Origin: UBA10349 sp003485905
GTDB taxonomy: Bacteria; Pseudomonadota; Gammaproteobacteria; Arenicellales; Arenicellaceae
DNA: 64,000 bases
NCBI GenBank assembly: GCA_943787185.1
Contig: CALSLL010000002.1
Location: 682,001-746,000 of the forward strand
Direction of reading: 5' to 3'
Position numbers and translations under genes: made by a program
Shown here: positions 44,839 through 54,214 of the stretch, piece after piece
Layout: each line of letters opens with the position of its first letter
Position numbering within the stretch: the first letter of the stretch is position 1
The notes under the pieces: model-generated
Seen by the model: only the letters and a program-made list of their open reading frames with translations
Database searches by the model: none
What the model was told of the DNA's origin: nothing

Positions 44839-46731
44839 TTATGCCGCGCCAGTAAGCTTTATGCCGTGTTTCTCTAATGCGGAGCGGGCGCTTTTTACAA
44901 TGCCTAGGCCGTCTAAACCACATGCTGCAAGCATGTCGGATTGAATTCCGTGTTCTATGTGGGTATCGGGTAAACCCAGATTGATAATTGGAGTAGTGAT
45001 GTTTCGGTTCGCTAGTAACTCGTTTACACCGGAACCAGCGCCACCATTGATTGTGTTTTCTTCCAATGTAATAAGCAGGTTATGGTTTTCCGCTAACTCC
45101 AGAATAAGGTTTTCGTCTAGGGGTTTAACAAATCGCATATTGGCTACTGTTGCACCAAGTTCCAATGCGGCTTCCAAAGCGGCCGGTAACAAAGTGCCAA
45201 AACTTAAAATCGCAATGTTAGTGCCCTTTGCACTGACTTCACCAGTTCCTATTGGTATGGGGGTCATTTCTGCCGATTCTACTGCGCCGGTCCCGCCTCC
45301 GCGTGGGTAGCGTACGCTTGATGGCCCCTCATGTTGGTAAGCGGTGTAAAGCATGTCTCTACACTCAGCTTCATCGCTAGGGGCAAGGATTAGCATATTT
45401 GGCAGGCAGCGCATGAAGGAGAAATCAAATGAGCCGGCGTGTGTTGCACCATCTGCTCCGACTAGCCCAGCCCGGTCTATGGCGAAGGTTACATCTAGAT
45501 TTTGAACGCTTACATCATGAACCAATTGGTCATATGCGCGTTGTAGAAAAGTCGAGTAAATGGCTACGACTGGTTTCAGGCCTTCACAGGCGATACCTGC
45601 GGCAAATGTGACAGCATGTTGCTCTGCAATGCCTACGTCGAAGTATCGATTTGGATATTGCTCAGAAAACTTTACCAGGCCTGAACCCTCGCGCATCGCA
45701 GGGGTAATGCCCATGAGTTTGCTGTCTTGCGCGGCCATGTCGCAGAGCCAATCACTGAATACATGGGTATAAGTGCGTTTGCTAGCCGATTTTTGTATTT
45801 CGCCCGTTTTGGGATTGAAGGGGCTAACACCATGGTACGCCAGAGGGTCACCTTCCGCAGGTTCGAACCCTTTACCTTTTTGCGTGACTATATGTAAAAA
45901 ACGAGGTCCCTCCAAAGCTTTAAGATTCTGTAGGGTTTTAACCAAAGCATCGACGTCGTGTCCGTCAACTGGTCCGATATAATAAAACCCAAGTTCCTCA
46001 AACAAAGTACCTGGCATTACCATGCCTTTCATATGCTCTTCCCAACGGCGCGCAAGATCCTGGAATGGAGGTACGTTTTGCAGAACATCCTTGGCACCTT
46101 TCCGTAGCCCGGTATAGGCTTTACCTGACAAAAGTCGAGCTAGATAGTTTCGAAGCGCACCAACGTTTGGGGAGATAGACATATCGTTGTCGTTTAGAAT
46201 CACCAGCAAGTTCGCATCCATGTCGCCGGCATTATTCAGTGCTTCATATGCCATGCCGGCCGTTAACGCCCCGTCGCCAATAACAGCAACTACATCACGA
46301 CTTTCCTCTAGATTAGCTGCTGCAACTGCCATACCAAGTGCCGCACTAATGGACGTGCTTGAATGACCCGCGCCAAACGTATCGTACTCACTTTCTTCTC
46401 GCTTTAAAAATGGCGATAAACCGTCTGGTTGTCGAATGGTGTGTAATTGGTCCCGACGGCCAGTTAAGATCTTATGCGGATAAGCTTGGTGGCCAATATC
46501 CCAAACGATTCGATCATTTGGTGTGTTGAAAACATAGTGCAGCGCGGTTGTTAATTCCACAGTCCCTAGCCCAGCCGCGAAGTGCCCCCCAACGCGCGCT
46601 AGGGTTTCAATTAAAAAGCCACGCAGCTCTGTACATACTTGCTCTAATTTATCCGGTTCCAGCTCTCTTAGATCTGCTGGTGAATCGATTTTTGAGAGAA
46701 GTTCGAAAACTGTATTGATGGGCTTATTCAA
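44839..46731 (-). CDS. dxs: 1-deoxy-D-xylulose-5-phosphate synthase
   Basis: First enzyme of the MEP isoprenoid pathway; joins pyruvate and glyceraldehyde 3-phosphate with ThDP. The 630-aa length is normal (620 in E. coli). ThDP-binding motif G-D-G-A-L-T-A-G-M-A ... N-D-N-D-M-S-I-S, catalytic H-Q-A-Y-P-H-K near residue 81, and the C-terminal pyrimidine-binding F-D-V-G-I-A-E-Q-H region are present. It follows ispA on the same strand after 47 bases, in the conserved xseB-ispA-dxs order. Confidence 0.97.
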   Translation of the reverse strand: MNKPINTVFELLSKIDSPADLRELEPDKLEQVCTELRGFLIETLARVGGHFAAGLGTVELTTALHYVFNTPNDRIVWDIGHQAYPHKILTGRRDQLHTIRQPDGLSPFLKREESEYDTFGAGHSSTSISAALGMAVAAANLEESRDVVAVIGDGALTAGMAYEALNNAGDMDANLLVILNDNDMSISPNVGALRNYLARLLSGKAYTGLRKGAKDVLQNVPPFQDLARRWEEHMKGMVMPGTLFEELGFYYIGPVDGHDVDALVKTLQNLKALEGPRFLHIVTQKGKGFEPAEGDPLAYHGVSPFNPKTGEIQKSASKRTYTHVFSDWLCDMAAQDSKLMGITPAMREGSGLVKFSEQYPNRYFDVGIAEQHAVTFAAGIACEGLKPVVAIYSTFLQRAYDQLVHDVSVQNLDVTFAIDRAGLVGADGATHAGSFDFSFMRCLPNMLILAPSDEAECRDMLYTAYQHEGPSSVRYPRGGGTGAVESAEMTPIPIGTGEVSAKGTNIAILSFGTLLPAALEAALELGATVANMRFVKPLDENLILELAENHNLLITLEENTINGGAGSGVNELLANRNITTPIINLGLPDTHIEHGIQSDMLAACGLDGLGIVKSARSALEKHGIKLTGAA

Positions 46732-46778
46732 TGTTGCTTAATTGTGTTTTGGCTATAATTGGAGACGGGAAGACTGTG

Positions 46779-47729
46779 TCAATGAGTGCGTTCGATTACT
46801 TTGGTCGCTATTTCAACTAGCAAGCTATTATCGCTGAATGTAGACAAGCTTTCTATGGCTTCATCATGCAAGTCTTGCGCGTGTTGCTTTGAGGCTTCAA
46901 CGCCAAGGAGCGCGGGGTAGGTGAGTTTATTGAGGCCTTCATCAGAACCCACCGGTTTTCCAAGCGTTTCGGTGTCGGACTCAATATCCAGAATGTCATC
47001 AATCACCTGAAATGCCAGTCCTATCTTCTCGCCGTAAATACCCAGAGCGGCAAGCGCATCGCTATTAACTAATTCTGAGGAACATAGTGCCCCCATTTGC
47101 ACTGAGGCTTTAATCAGTGCACCGGTTTTAGCCTTGTGTATGCTCTGTAATTGCAGAAGGCTAGCGGGCTTATCTTCGCCAGTATCATTTTCGGCTTCAA
47201 GGTCCAGCATCTGCCCGGCCACCATTCCTTCGTAGCCTGCCGCTACGGATAGCGCGCGACCAATCAACAACTGTTGTGTTGGAGTTAACACAGAACTAGC
47301 CGATTTCCCGAGAACAGTATTCATCGCCTGCGCTTGTAGTGCATCGCCTGCTAGTATTGCCGTTGCTTCGTCAAACTGAATGTGGCAAGTGGGTAATCCG
47401 CGACGTAGCTCGTCGTCATCCATTGCAGGGAGGTCATCGTGCACCAATGAATAAGCGTGCATCATTTCGATCGCTGCTGCGGGAAAATCAAGAACCTCAA
47501 GTTTGGCTCCAGTACATTGTCCACCACCGTATACTAGCTGCGCACGGATACGTTTACCGCCGCCTATGCAGGCGTAGCGCATAGCTTTTATTAAAGTCGA
47601 TGAGATCGGGGCTGTGATCTCGGTTCGGCTAATGGTTTGGTCATGTGGGTGTTCACCAGAATTGCTGGCTAGCAACAGGTCTAACTTGCGTTCAACACGT
47701 TCACGAAGTGCTGGCAAACTACTCGACAT
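46779..47729 (-). CDS. ispA: Farnesyl diphosphate synthase
   Basis: Condenses IPP with DMAPP and GPP to FPP. A 316-aa protein with both aspartate-rich motifs: D-D-L-P-A-M-D-D-D (first) and D-D-I-L-D (second), which hold magnesium and the diphosphates. The sequence before the first motif (M-M-H-A-Y-S-L-V-H) is that of short-chain synthases. Its start overlaps the end of xseB by 11 bases, so the two are coupled. Confidence 0.96.
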   Translation of the reverse strand: MSSSLPALRERVERKLDLLLASNSGEHPHDQTISRTEITAPISSTLIKAMRYACIGGGKRIRAQLVYGGGQCTGAKLEVLDFPAAAIEMMHAYSLVHDDLPAMDDDELRRGLPTCHIQFDEATAILAGDALQAQAMNTVLGKSASSVLTPTQQLLIGRALSVAAGYEGMVAGQMLDLEAENDTGEDKPASLLQLQSIHKAKTGALIKASVQMGALCSSELVNSDALAALGIYGEKIGLAFQVIDDILDIESDTETLGKPVGSDEGLNKLTYPALLGVEASKQHAQDLHDEAIESLSTFSDNSLLVEIATKVIERTH

Positions 47730-47979
47730 GATCGTCGTCGAAATCCTCGGTACTAAATAGTCCCTGATTGTCTTTAATCAGAATTTCTACTTTCTGTTCG
47801 ACAGCCTGCAGGCTTTTATGGCATTGCTTCATGAGTGCGACACCCTGTTCAAAATCATCTAACGATTGTTCTAGAGATTGTTCACCACTTTCCATTCGAC
47901 GTACCAGTTTCTCTAGCTCTTGATATGCCGTTTCAAAGGGTAGTACTGTAGATTTTTTGTCGCTGGTGGAGGTGCTCAT
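47719..47979 (-). CDS. xseB: Exodeoxyribonuclease VII small subunit
   Basis: An 86-aa protein with the family pattern F-E-x-A-Y-Q-E-L-E-K-L-V-R-R-M-E-S-G-E and L-E-Q-S-L-D-D-F-E-Q-G-V-A-L. It partners with XseA, which is not in the window. It heads the xseB-ispA-dxs operon. Confidence 0.96.
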   Translation of the reverse strand: MSTSTSDKKSTVLPFETAYQELEKLVRRMESGEQSLEQSLDDFEQGVALMKQCHKSLQAVEQKVEILIKDNQGLFSTEDFDDDHVE

Positions 47980-48080
47980 GATTTTAGCTGCTTGGTCAAT
48001 TAGCGCGATATTTTACATGGTTACGTGGTGATTGTCGGTATTCCCTGACTACTTTGGAATGCCGTTATCAATAAATATGG

Positions 48081-48836
48081 CTATCGCCCACCAGCAAGGT
48101 CTATAAATGTACCGCACGTATAACTCGCCTCATCAGATATAAGCCAGGCAATGGCAGCTGCTACTTCATCAGGCTGGCCACCACGATTTAGAGGTAGGGT
48201 GTTCTTCAATCGGTCGACACGCCCTGGTTCTCCAGAGGATGCGTGCATATTGGTATAAATGAATCCGGGACGAACACAGTTTACACGGATACCTTCGGCA
48301 GCAACCTCTGACGCGAGACCTAGAGTCAAACTGTCTATTGCTCCTTTGGAGGCCGCGTAATCTATGTACTCGCCGGGTGAGCCAATCCTTGACGCAGCAG
48401 AAGAGACATTAACAATTACACCTCCTGCACCACCGTGATCAATGGACATACGCTTAATCGCTTGTTGGCAACATAGAAAAGAGCCGGTGACATTAGTGCT
48501 AAGCACACTGTTAATGCGATCAGCACTCATATCCACAAGTTTCGATTGAGGGAAAATGATTCCCGCATTGTTAACCAGCGCGCTGAGAGTGCCTAATTGT
48601 GAATCGACCTCTTTGAATAAATACCTGACGTCCTCCTCAGAAGCTATATCTGCTTTAACTGAGATAGCATTAACGTTGTGTGACCGGGCCTGTTGTACAA
48701 CGTTATCAGCAGCTACCTTGTTAGATACGTAGTTTACGCAAACATCGTATCCGTCTTTAGCAAGTCGAATGGCGGTCGCGGCACCAATACCTCGACCGGC
48801 ACCCGTGACGACAGCAACTTTGTGGTTTTTATCCAA
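48081..48836 (-). CDS. SDR-family oxidoreductase
   Basis: A 251-aa classical short-chain dehydrogenase. Cofactor loop T-G-A-G-R-G-I-G (about 11-18), N-N-A-G (about 89-92), catalytic serine in V-N-V-S-S-A-A, and Y-A-A-S-K with the Tyr and Lys of the active site. The final strand ends G-T-F-I-D-L-A-G-G. The substrate cannot be told; glucose dehydrogenase/FabG-like forms look alike. Its start overlaps the end of the GNAT gene upstream by 8 bases, so they are one unit. Confidence 0.9.
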   Translation of the reverse strand: MDKNHKVAVVTGAGRGIGAATAIRLAKDGYDVCVNYVSNKVAADNVVQQARSHNVNAISVKADIASEEDVRYLFKEVDSQLGTLSALVNNAGIIFPQSKLVDMSADRINSVLSTNVTGSFLCCQQAIKRMSIDHGGAGGVIVNVSSAASRIGSPGEYIDYAASKGAIDSLTLGLASEVAAEGIRVNCVRPGFIYTNMHASSGEPGRVDRLKNTLPLNRGGQPDEVAAAIAWLISDEASYTCGTFIDLAGGR

Positions 48837-49239
48837 TCAATTTCCCCATGCTTGTTCGATCTTCGGTAGAAAAACCTAATGATTGATAAAATGTGATTAA
48901 ATCACTATTATCGGCGCGAATTTGCAAGTTTAGTTTAATACATCCAAGGTCCGTTAAGACGCCCATAGCGCGTTGAACTAAAGCTTTTCCGATGCCTTTA
49001 TTTCGATGCGGCATCGACACTCCCACAGCATAAAGCCAACCACGGTGCCCGTCATATCCAGCCATGCAGGCCCCAACAATCTGACCACTATATTCAGCTA
49101 CAAATATTAGATTATCAACGGCTAGTTTTGCGTCTATTACCGAAGGTGCCGTGCTATACGGTGGGTTATTAGGAAAAACCGAGTTCCAAAGTTCGGTTAG
49201 CGAATTTCGGTCGGACTCGCAATACTTTCGAATATTCAC
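48829..49239 (-). CDS. GNAT N-acetyltransferase
   Basis: A 136-aa GNAT. The acetyl-CoA loop is seen in H-R-N-K-G-I-G-K-A-L-V (about 78-88; the R/Q-x-x-G-x-G/A pattern), preceded by the strand L-Y-A-V-G-V and followed by L-N-L-Q-I-R and F-Y-Q-S-L-G-F. It transfers an acetyl group to an unknown amine. It is coupled to the SDR gene. Confidence 0.85.
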   Translation of the reverse strand: MNIRKYCESDRNSLTELWNSVFPNNPPYSTAPSVIDAKLAVDNLIFVAEYSGQIVGACMAGYDGHRGWLYAVGVSMPHRNKGIGKALVQRAMGVLTDLGCIKLNLQIRADNSDLITFYQSLGFSTEDRTSMGKLIG

Positions 49240-49281
49240 TTTTTATACCGAGCTTACTAGTGGGCTGTCTCAAAGTTTGCA

Positions 49282-50412
49282 TTATAGCAGCCAGTAGATA
49301 AGCGCACTGAAGGCCATAGCCACAGGGAGAGTGAATAACCAGGAGAGTAGTATGCGTCGTATCACTTTATTATCTCGCTTCCCAGACACGATCCCTATGC
49401 CGAAGATTGAACCAACCGAAACATGCGTTGTAGATACAGGCACGCCAAACTTACTGGCTACGATGACCAAAAAACTGGTTACTAGGTTGGCAGAAAATCC
49501 CTGCCCATGATTTATCTCAGTGATTTTATTGCTCATGGTTTCTGCAACCCGACGGGCATTTAAAAGGCCACCAATTGCCATCCCAAGAGCAATCGCAATC
49601 ATACCCCACTGTATATTTAGTGCCTGAGTTGTTACCAGTAATCCGGCTATTTTGGGAGTATCGTTTAATCTGCGAGCAAAAGAGACTGCGGCTGCACTAA
49701 CAATATGTGCTGCATCTAAGGTTTTCTGTACCGAAATACGCCATATTTTTCCGGTATACAACTCGAAGCACTGGCTGGTATTCCCAATGTGCACCGTTGG
49801 GGTGTTTGCGGTTAGCTCACCTGCTTCTAGATTGATTGAGTTGTTTGCATGGCGGGATAATGTGCCTACCGGAATCAGTTTTCTCTCTTTCCCTACGCAT
49901 ATACAAGCTTCTTTGGATAACTTCAGCGCGAGACGTAGTCTATTAAAAAAACCGTAAACGATTGCACCGAAAATAAATGCGATAAATGGGCTGGCAATAA
50001 GCGGTAGAAAGAATGCATTGCCTAGATTTTGGAAATTGACATTAAGCCCGACTGACATTAAACCGGCGCCGACCAGGGCGCCAACCAAACTGTGTGTGGT
50101 AGAAATTGGAAGACCAATTCGGGTGGCAAGCATTACCGTACAGCCAGCCCCAAATCCTACAGCCATTAGGAAATGCGCGGTACCAGCAACGTCTTGTGGA
50201 ACGAGGCCTTTTCCAGAGAAGCTGGCGATTAACCCTTGAGCAACGAAAATCGCTGCAATAGAACCTAAGAATGTTGTAATGGTGGCAATTGTTATCGCAG
50301 TTTTATAGTCCACAATACCGCTACCATAAAGTGTCGCTACACCTTTAAAGTTATCGTTGGCACCGTTTGAGTAGGCCAAAAATATTGCAGATATAAAAAG
50401 TACTGTGAGCAT
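49282..50412 (-). CDS. PiT-family inorganic phosphate transporter
   Basis: A 376-aa membrane protein with about ten segments in two halves. The PiT signature G-A-N-D-N is in the first repeat (near residue 18) and G-x-P-x-S-T-T-H occurs in both halves (I-G-L-P-I-S-T-T-H and F-G-V-P-V-S-T-T-H), as expected of the inverted repeat. The central cytoplasmic loop is moderate in size. It takes up phosphate with a cation. No PhoU-like (DUF47) partner gene is adjacent. Confidence 0.93.
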   Translation of the reverse strand: MLTVLFISAIFLAYSNGANDNFKGVATLYGSGIVDYKTAITIATITTFLGSIAAIFVAQGLIASFSGKGLVPQDVAGTAHFLMAVGFGAGCTVMLATRIGLPISTTHSLVGALVGAGLMSVGLNVNFQNLGNAFFLPLIASPFIAFIFGAIVYGFFNRLRLALKLSKEACICVGKERKLIPVGTLSRHANNSINLEAGELTANTPTVHIGNTSQCFELYTGKIWRISVQKTLDAAHIVSAAAVSFARRLNDTPKIAGLLVTTQALNIQWGMIAIALGMAIGGLLNARRVAETMSNKITEINHGQGFSANLVTSFLVIVASKFGVPVSTTHVSVGSIFGIGIVSGKRDNKVIRRILLSWLFTLPVAMAFSALIYWLL

Positions 50413-50570
50413 TGTTATATGGCTTAAGTTCTACTTATGTTCTATATCTATTGACCGGCTCGAGACTGGAAATCAAACTAATTAAAGCGCACTAAATCCA
50501 AGTCAATACAGTGCTGAGTGGCTAGCAGCGCCAAGTCTGTATTCGGTGCTAGCCAGATGGTGAATGTTCT

Positions 50571-51004
50571 TTACTGGCGGTTTAGCCGTTCACTGAAGTG
50601 ATAACTGGCGATTTTGAAGCCCTGTTTAAAATAAAACCTATGCGCTTGGTCTCTGTGAGTGCCGGAATCTAGGTGGAAATAGTTGCAGTCTGCGTTTAAC
50701 GCTTGTTCCCGCAACCATTCAATTAGACGTTCCCCAAAGCCCTTGGAGCGAGACGCTTGAGCCGTAACCAGATCATCTACGTATAGGTACCCATAAACAA
50801 GTTTGTATAAATACGATAGCCAGCTGCTGCGACGACGACAGGTGTGTCGTCGATGCTATCTTCAATAAATGCAAGTTTATAACCGTCTTGCTCCATGGAT
50901 CGAACGGTAGCCAGAAAGGTTTCGCGGCTTAGCTCTGTTCGTAATTCGTGCAATACATCGTAGCACCGCTCTATATCTGAATCGGTTATCGCTTGTTTTG
51001 GCAT
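50571..51004 (-). pseudogene. GNAT N-acetyltransferase with one frameshift
   Basis: The first 75 codons (ATG 51004) code for the start of a GNAT domain ending A-A-A-G-Y-R-I-Y-T. Near 50790 the frame changes by one base (best explained by a lost base) and the homology goes on as Y-L-Y-V-D-D-L-V-T, then S-K-G-F-G (acetyl-CoA loop), L-D-S-G-T-H-R-D-Q-A-H-R-F-Y and G-F, with a stop at 50571. As read, the product lacks the acetyl-CoA site. Confidence 0.8.
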
Positions 51005-51103
51005 TTATATTTCCTACGCTAACGGCAGTTGAACGTTACAGAGATCATTTAATTAATAACCTTATAGTCGATTTTAGTTTACCGTCGAATGCCAATTATT
51101 AAA

Positions 51104-51586
51104 CTATCTAGTTGATATCTTCTTTTGCATATAAACCCTTGTTTCATCTCTATTTGTTTCGGTCCACCCCAGGTATTGATAGAGCGAAACATTCTCATGA
51201 AGCAAAACATGAGTGGCTAGATGCAAATCCGTAACCCCATTTTCTTTGGCCTTTGACTCTGCAAATCGCATAAGTTCGCCACCGATTCCTTGTCCTTGCG
51301 CAACAGGACTAACAGCAATATTTGCGATTGAGGCCTGGCCGTTTTCGAACGACATAGTCAATCCTCCGACAATGTCGTTACCTGACTCTGCAACCCAGGT
51401 GGGGTAGTTCTCGATCTCTGACTTGTAATCCAGATCCATAGGTGGCAGGCGTAGTCCACCCATCCGTTCCTGATAGCCTTTATAGGCGGATTCCATACAG
51501 CCCTTTAGACCGATTGAGTCAGCAGGGGTAGCCTTTCTTATATGCCAATGTTGACTGCCAGTCTTGTGAGTATATTTACTATTCAA
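51104..51586 (-). CDS. GNAT N-acetyltransferase
   Basis: A 160-aa GNAT with central strand I-A-N-I-A-V-S-P and the acetyl-CoA loop Q-G-Q-G-I-G-G-E-L-M (about 96-105). The C-terminal part (Y-Q-Y-L-G-W-T-E) fits the fold. It has no recognisable substrate clue. It is separate from the frameshifted GNAT upstream by about 540 bases in map order and 16 bases from the oxidoreductase gene on the same strand, which may be co-transcribed. Confidence 0.85.
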   Translation of the reverse strand: MNSKYTHKTGSQHWHIRKATPADSIGLKGCMESAYKGYQERMGGLRLPPMDLDYKSEIENYPTWVAESGNDIVGGLTMSFENGQASIANIAVSPVAQGQGIGGELMRFAESKAKENGVTDLHLATHVLLHENVSLYQYLGWTETNRDETRVYMQKKISTR

Positions 51587-51601
51587 TATCTATCGAAGCA
51601 G

Positions 51602-52567
51602 CTATGCAGAAATGGACTCGATAAGTAAGCGCACATTATTCGCACCCTCGACAGCATCTGCCGAGGGTTTGCGGTCTTCAGTTATTGAGCGAACAAAGTC
51701 ATCAAGTAGCCCGACAAAGGGTTTCTGAGGTTTGAAATCTATAGCGCCATTATCGGTCCAGGCTCGGCCTGATCCATCTCGTCCAAATGTACCTTCACAG
51801 ATCGCAAAACCATCAGAACCGTAAACTTCCAGCCGAGAAGGAGCGTTAAATAAAACTGATGAACAAATTTCTGCGGTGGAACCAGAAGCAAACTTCAATG
51901 AAACCACCGCTGTTTCGTCGTGAGGTCCGTTCCATACACTTTGATTTATAGTCGACTTTAGCCCACTAACTTCACCAGCGTCGGGGATCATGAGCCATCT
52001 CGTAAGGTCAAGGCAATGGGTTCCGACGCCTGCCAGACTCCACCAACGTCCGAGCTCAGGCGAAGCACGCCAATTGGAGTCATCAGCTGCTTTCCAAGCC
52101 CACAAAGTTCGAATATGTCTTAGCTCGCCAAGCTCTCCAGCACGCACGCGCTGCATAACCTCCATATGCGCTGGATGCCAGCGCAGGTGGTAGCAGATTC
52201 CCAATTTGATGCCTGCGTGCTCAGAAGCATTTACGATTGCTTGAGCTCCTTCGGTATCTGTAGCCATGGGTTTTTCAAGAAGAATATGTTTCCCGGCCTT
52301 GGCACAGGCAATCGCCTGGTCTTTATGGAGCTTGTCTGGCGTGGCGATGATGACCGCGTCCAGTTTTGGATCAGATAGAAGTGAATCTAATGAATCGTAA
52401 GCTGGTTCCGGAGATGTTGCATTGTATTGTTTGGCAAATTCTTTAGCTCGGGCAATATCGCGACTGAGTACGCTCCAGAGTTGCGCGGATGGTAGTTCAG
52501 TTAGCGCTTGAGCGTGTCCGTTTTCAACGATCCCACCTGTTCCGATTAGTGCAATGTTTAAAGCCAT
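51602..52567 (-). CDS. Gfo/Idh/MocA-family oxidoreductase
   Basis: A 321-aa NAD(P)-dependent enzyme. N-terminal Rossmann loop G-T-G-G-I-V (about 8-13), the family motif L-L-E-K-P-M-A (about 95-101) with the lysine-proline pair, and the C-terminal alpha/beta domain with H-C-L-D-L-T-R-W at about 183-190, where the histidine probably acts in catalysis. Such enzymes oxidise or reduce sugars, inositols or related compounds. It follows the operon of secreted proteins after 75 bases and may belong to the same catabolic set. Confidence 0.9.
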   Translation of the reverse strand: MALNIALIGTGGIVENGHAQALTELPSAQLWSVLSRDIARAKEFAKQYNATSPEPAYDSLDSLLSDPKLDAVIIATPDKLHKDQAIACAKAGKHILLEKPMATDTEGAQAIVNASEHAGIKLGICYHLRWHPAHMEVMQRVRAGELGELRHIRTLWAWKAADDSNWRASPELGRWWSLAGVGTHCLDLTRWLMIPDAGEVSGLKSTINQSVWNGPHDETAVVSLKFASGSTAEICSSVLFNAPSRLEVYGSDGFAICEGTFGRDGSGRAWTDNGAIDFKPQKPFVGLLDDFVRSITEDRKPSADAVEGANNVRLLIESISA

Positions 52568-52641
52568 AGGGGTTCTGTTTCTTATATCTGTTTCTTATCG
52601 TAAATAGAGTGTTGTCTGGAAGTCTTTGCTTGGCCAGCTAA

Positions 52642-53319
52642 CTACAGCCGATCGTCGTAGTTAGCGTTCTCGATGGTGCAGCCAAACTCGAGTACTTCAA
52701 AGTCTACGCGAAAGTATTCGAAGCTCATGGTAAATGAATCCAGATAATTAACCGGATCGGTATGCTTAATGTCGACACGCATTCCATCCCCATCCGCACG
52801 GTACCGCTCTTCGGTTCGCATTTGAATTGATTGTGGGTACGGTCTACCTAACGTATCGACGAAACCTACCTGAAGGTCGCCGGAATCTATTATTAACGTG
52901 TCGCCTTCAACCCGACCGATTGAACGACCTAAATGGGGATGGTCCGCTACCGTATAGGGTGCAGTGCTAACGGTTAGCTCCGTTGTAAGCGGTACCTTTC
53001 TTTTAACATCCATGTATTCGAAATTAATTTCAACCATATCATCGTGCAGGCGAATTTCGAATGGCGGGTCCGGGATACCGAGAACATTTGTCAAACTAGC
53101 CGGTTTGCACTGAAGGTCGGGGTCGTCCCTCAGCGGAACGTATTTTGCGACAGCTAGTTCTCCGGCAGGTGTTAGTTTAACTTCAGGCCTGCTAGCAGAT
53201 AATTGCATCCAATTTCCTTCAAGACTGTCGAGCTGAGCATTGGAACTTGTAGGAGACACTAAAAATAGCGCGGCAACAATTATTGCCAGTAAATGCGTCT
53301 GTTTCGTTATTATTATCAT
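52642..53319 (-). CDS. Secreted protein of unknown function
   Basis: A 225-aa protein with a signal peptide (about 1-28). I do not recognise a named domain. It is beta-rich, with an L-E-G-N-W start to the mature region, paired T-E-L-T-V and T-L-I-I-D-S-G-D strands, and a Y-P-Q-S-I-Q-M-R-T-E-E-R-Y strand that resembles lipocalin-like or calycin folds found next to DUF6152 genes. It is 6 bases downstream of the DUF6152 gene, so it is part of that operon. Confidence 0.6.
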   Translation of the reverse strand: MIIITKQTHLLAIIVAALFLVSPTSSNAQLDSLEGNWMQLSASRPEVKLTPAGELAVAKYVPLRDDPDLQCKPASLTNVLGIPDPPFEIRLHDDMVEINFEYMDVKRKVPLTTELTVSTAPYTVADHPHLGRSIGRVEGDTLIIDSGDLQVGFVDTLGRPYPQSIQMRTEERYRADGDGMRVDIKHTDPVNYLDSFTMSFEYFRVDFEVLEFGCTIENANYDDRL

Positions 53320-53325
53320 TTCAGT

Positions 53326-53772
53326 CTATCGTTCGGGTGGTTCGCAATCTGTTTCTTCGCTACTGGTCAATGCCTTTCGAAACGCAGCAAAGCCACAATC
53401 ACTGATAACTGAACCATCCGAAAGCGTTAAGCTGCGAGCATAGCCAACGTGTTCGAGTCGCAGACTGGGCATTAGGGTGACGGTGATTTTATCCCCTACC
53501 TTTATCTTATCGACACTCACGCCTCGTCGAATAAGATCATTCTTGGTACCCCATTCGACCAGCCACTCAGATACCGTACCGTCGTTCTCATCTACATTTA
53601 ATTCCAGCTGCGTGTGAGGGTTTCTTAAGTGGAATGCAGTCAATATTCCGGTGATTTCGCGTGTAGTGCTCCGGTCAAAATTCCCGCTAACTGAGTGATG
53701 AGCGAGCGCGAATGTGCTGCTTAGAGCGAGCAATATCGTGGCAATTAATAGTTTCATAATTTGATTAAACAT
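53326..53772 (-). CDS. DUF6152 family secreted protein
   Basis: A 148-aa protein with a signal peptide (about 1-24) that ends A-L-A-H-H-S. The H-H-S at the mature N-terminus and the following F-D, then G-I-L-T-A-F-H-L-R-N-P-H and W-L-V-E-W-G, are the hallmarks of DUF6152. The histidines could bind metal. The family is common in marine and soil gammaproteobacteria next to cytochromes and dehydrogenases; the function is unknown. It lies between the cytochrome c and the unknown secreted protein. Confidence 0.85.
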   Translation of the reverse strand: MFNQIMKLLIATILLALSSTFALAHHSVSGNFDRSTTREITGILTAFHLRNPHTQLELNVDENDGTVSEWLVEWGTKNDLIRRGVSVDKIKVGDKITVTLMPSLRLEHVGYARSLTLSDGSVISDCGFAAFRKALTSSEETDCEPPER

Positions 53773-53789
53773 CTAGATTAAGTATTACT

Positions 53790-54209
53790 TTAACGCAGAT
53801 TACGCAATAAGGGTATCTCGTCGACTGTGGGTGGTTCAGGGATCGAACGCATGTATTCATAGATGGCTTGCAGTTGTGTATCGCTCAATTCGGTTGGCGA
53901 ATAGGCGGGCATAATTCTCGGAGGCGTACGTACGAATACAGAGAACGCGTCGAGTGGATATTGAGTTGGCGCTATCTGTGGTACGGGTGGGCTAGCCTGA
54001 CTGCCTTGACCTTCGAATCCGTGACACTGGAAACAACCGAAGTCCTCATAGAGCACCTGCCCTTCGGTAGCCTCGGTTAGATCGTTTTGAGCGGATGCGC
54101 CGTTGACGAACGCTAGTGAGATCCCTGCCAACAGGAACACCTTTGCTTTAGCTGTTATACCTAAAGTCGCTATCCTTGAGGGCCTATTATTCGTAATTAA
54201 TATTTTCAT
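53790..54209 (-). CDS. Periplasmic cytochrome c (single haem)
   Basis: Start at ATG 54209, fixed by GAGGTAAG just upstream (139 aa). A signal segment lies at about 20-40 and ends A-S-A-Q. The haem motif is C-F-Q-C-H (near residue 68). The distal methionine is probably the one in I-M-P-A-Y-S (near residue 105), typical of class I cytochromes c. It starts 5 bases after the ThDP enzyme stop, so it may be the electron acceptor of that or another enzyme of the operon. Confidence 0.9.
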   Translation of the reverse strand: MKILITNNRPSRIATLGITAKAKVFLLAGISLAFVNGASAQNDLTEATEGQVLYEDFGCFQCHGFEGQGSQASPPVPQIAPTQYPLDAFSVFVRTPPRIMPAYSPTELSDTQLQAIYEYMRSIPEPPTVDEIPLLRNLR

Positions 54210-54214
54210 TAGAC

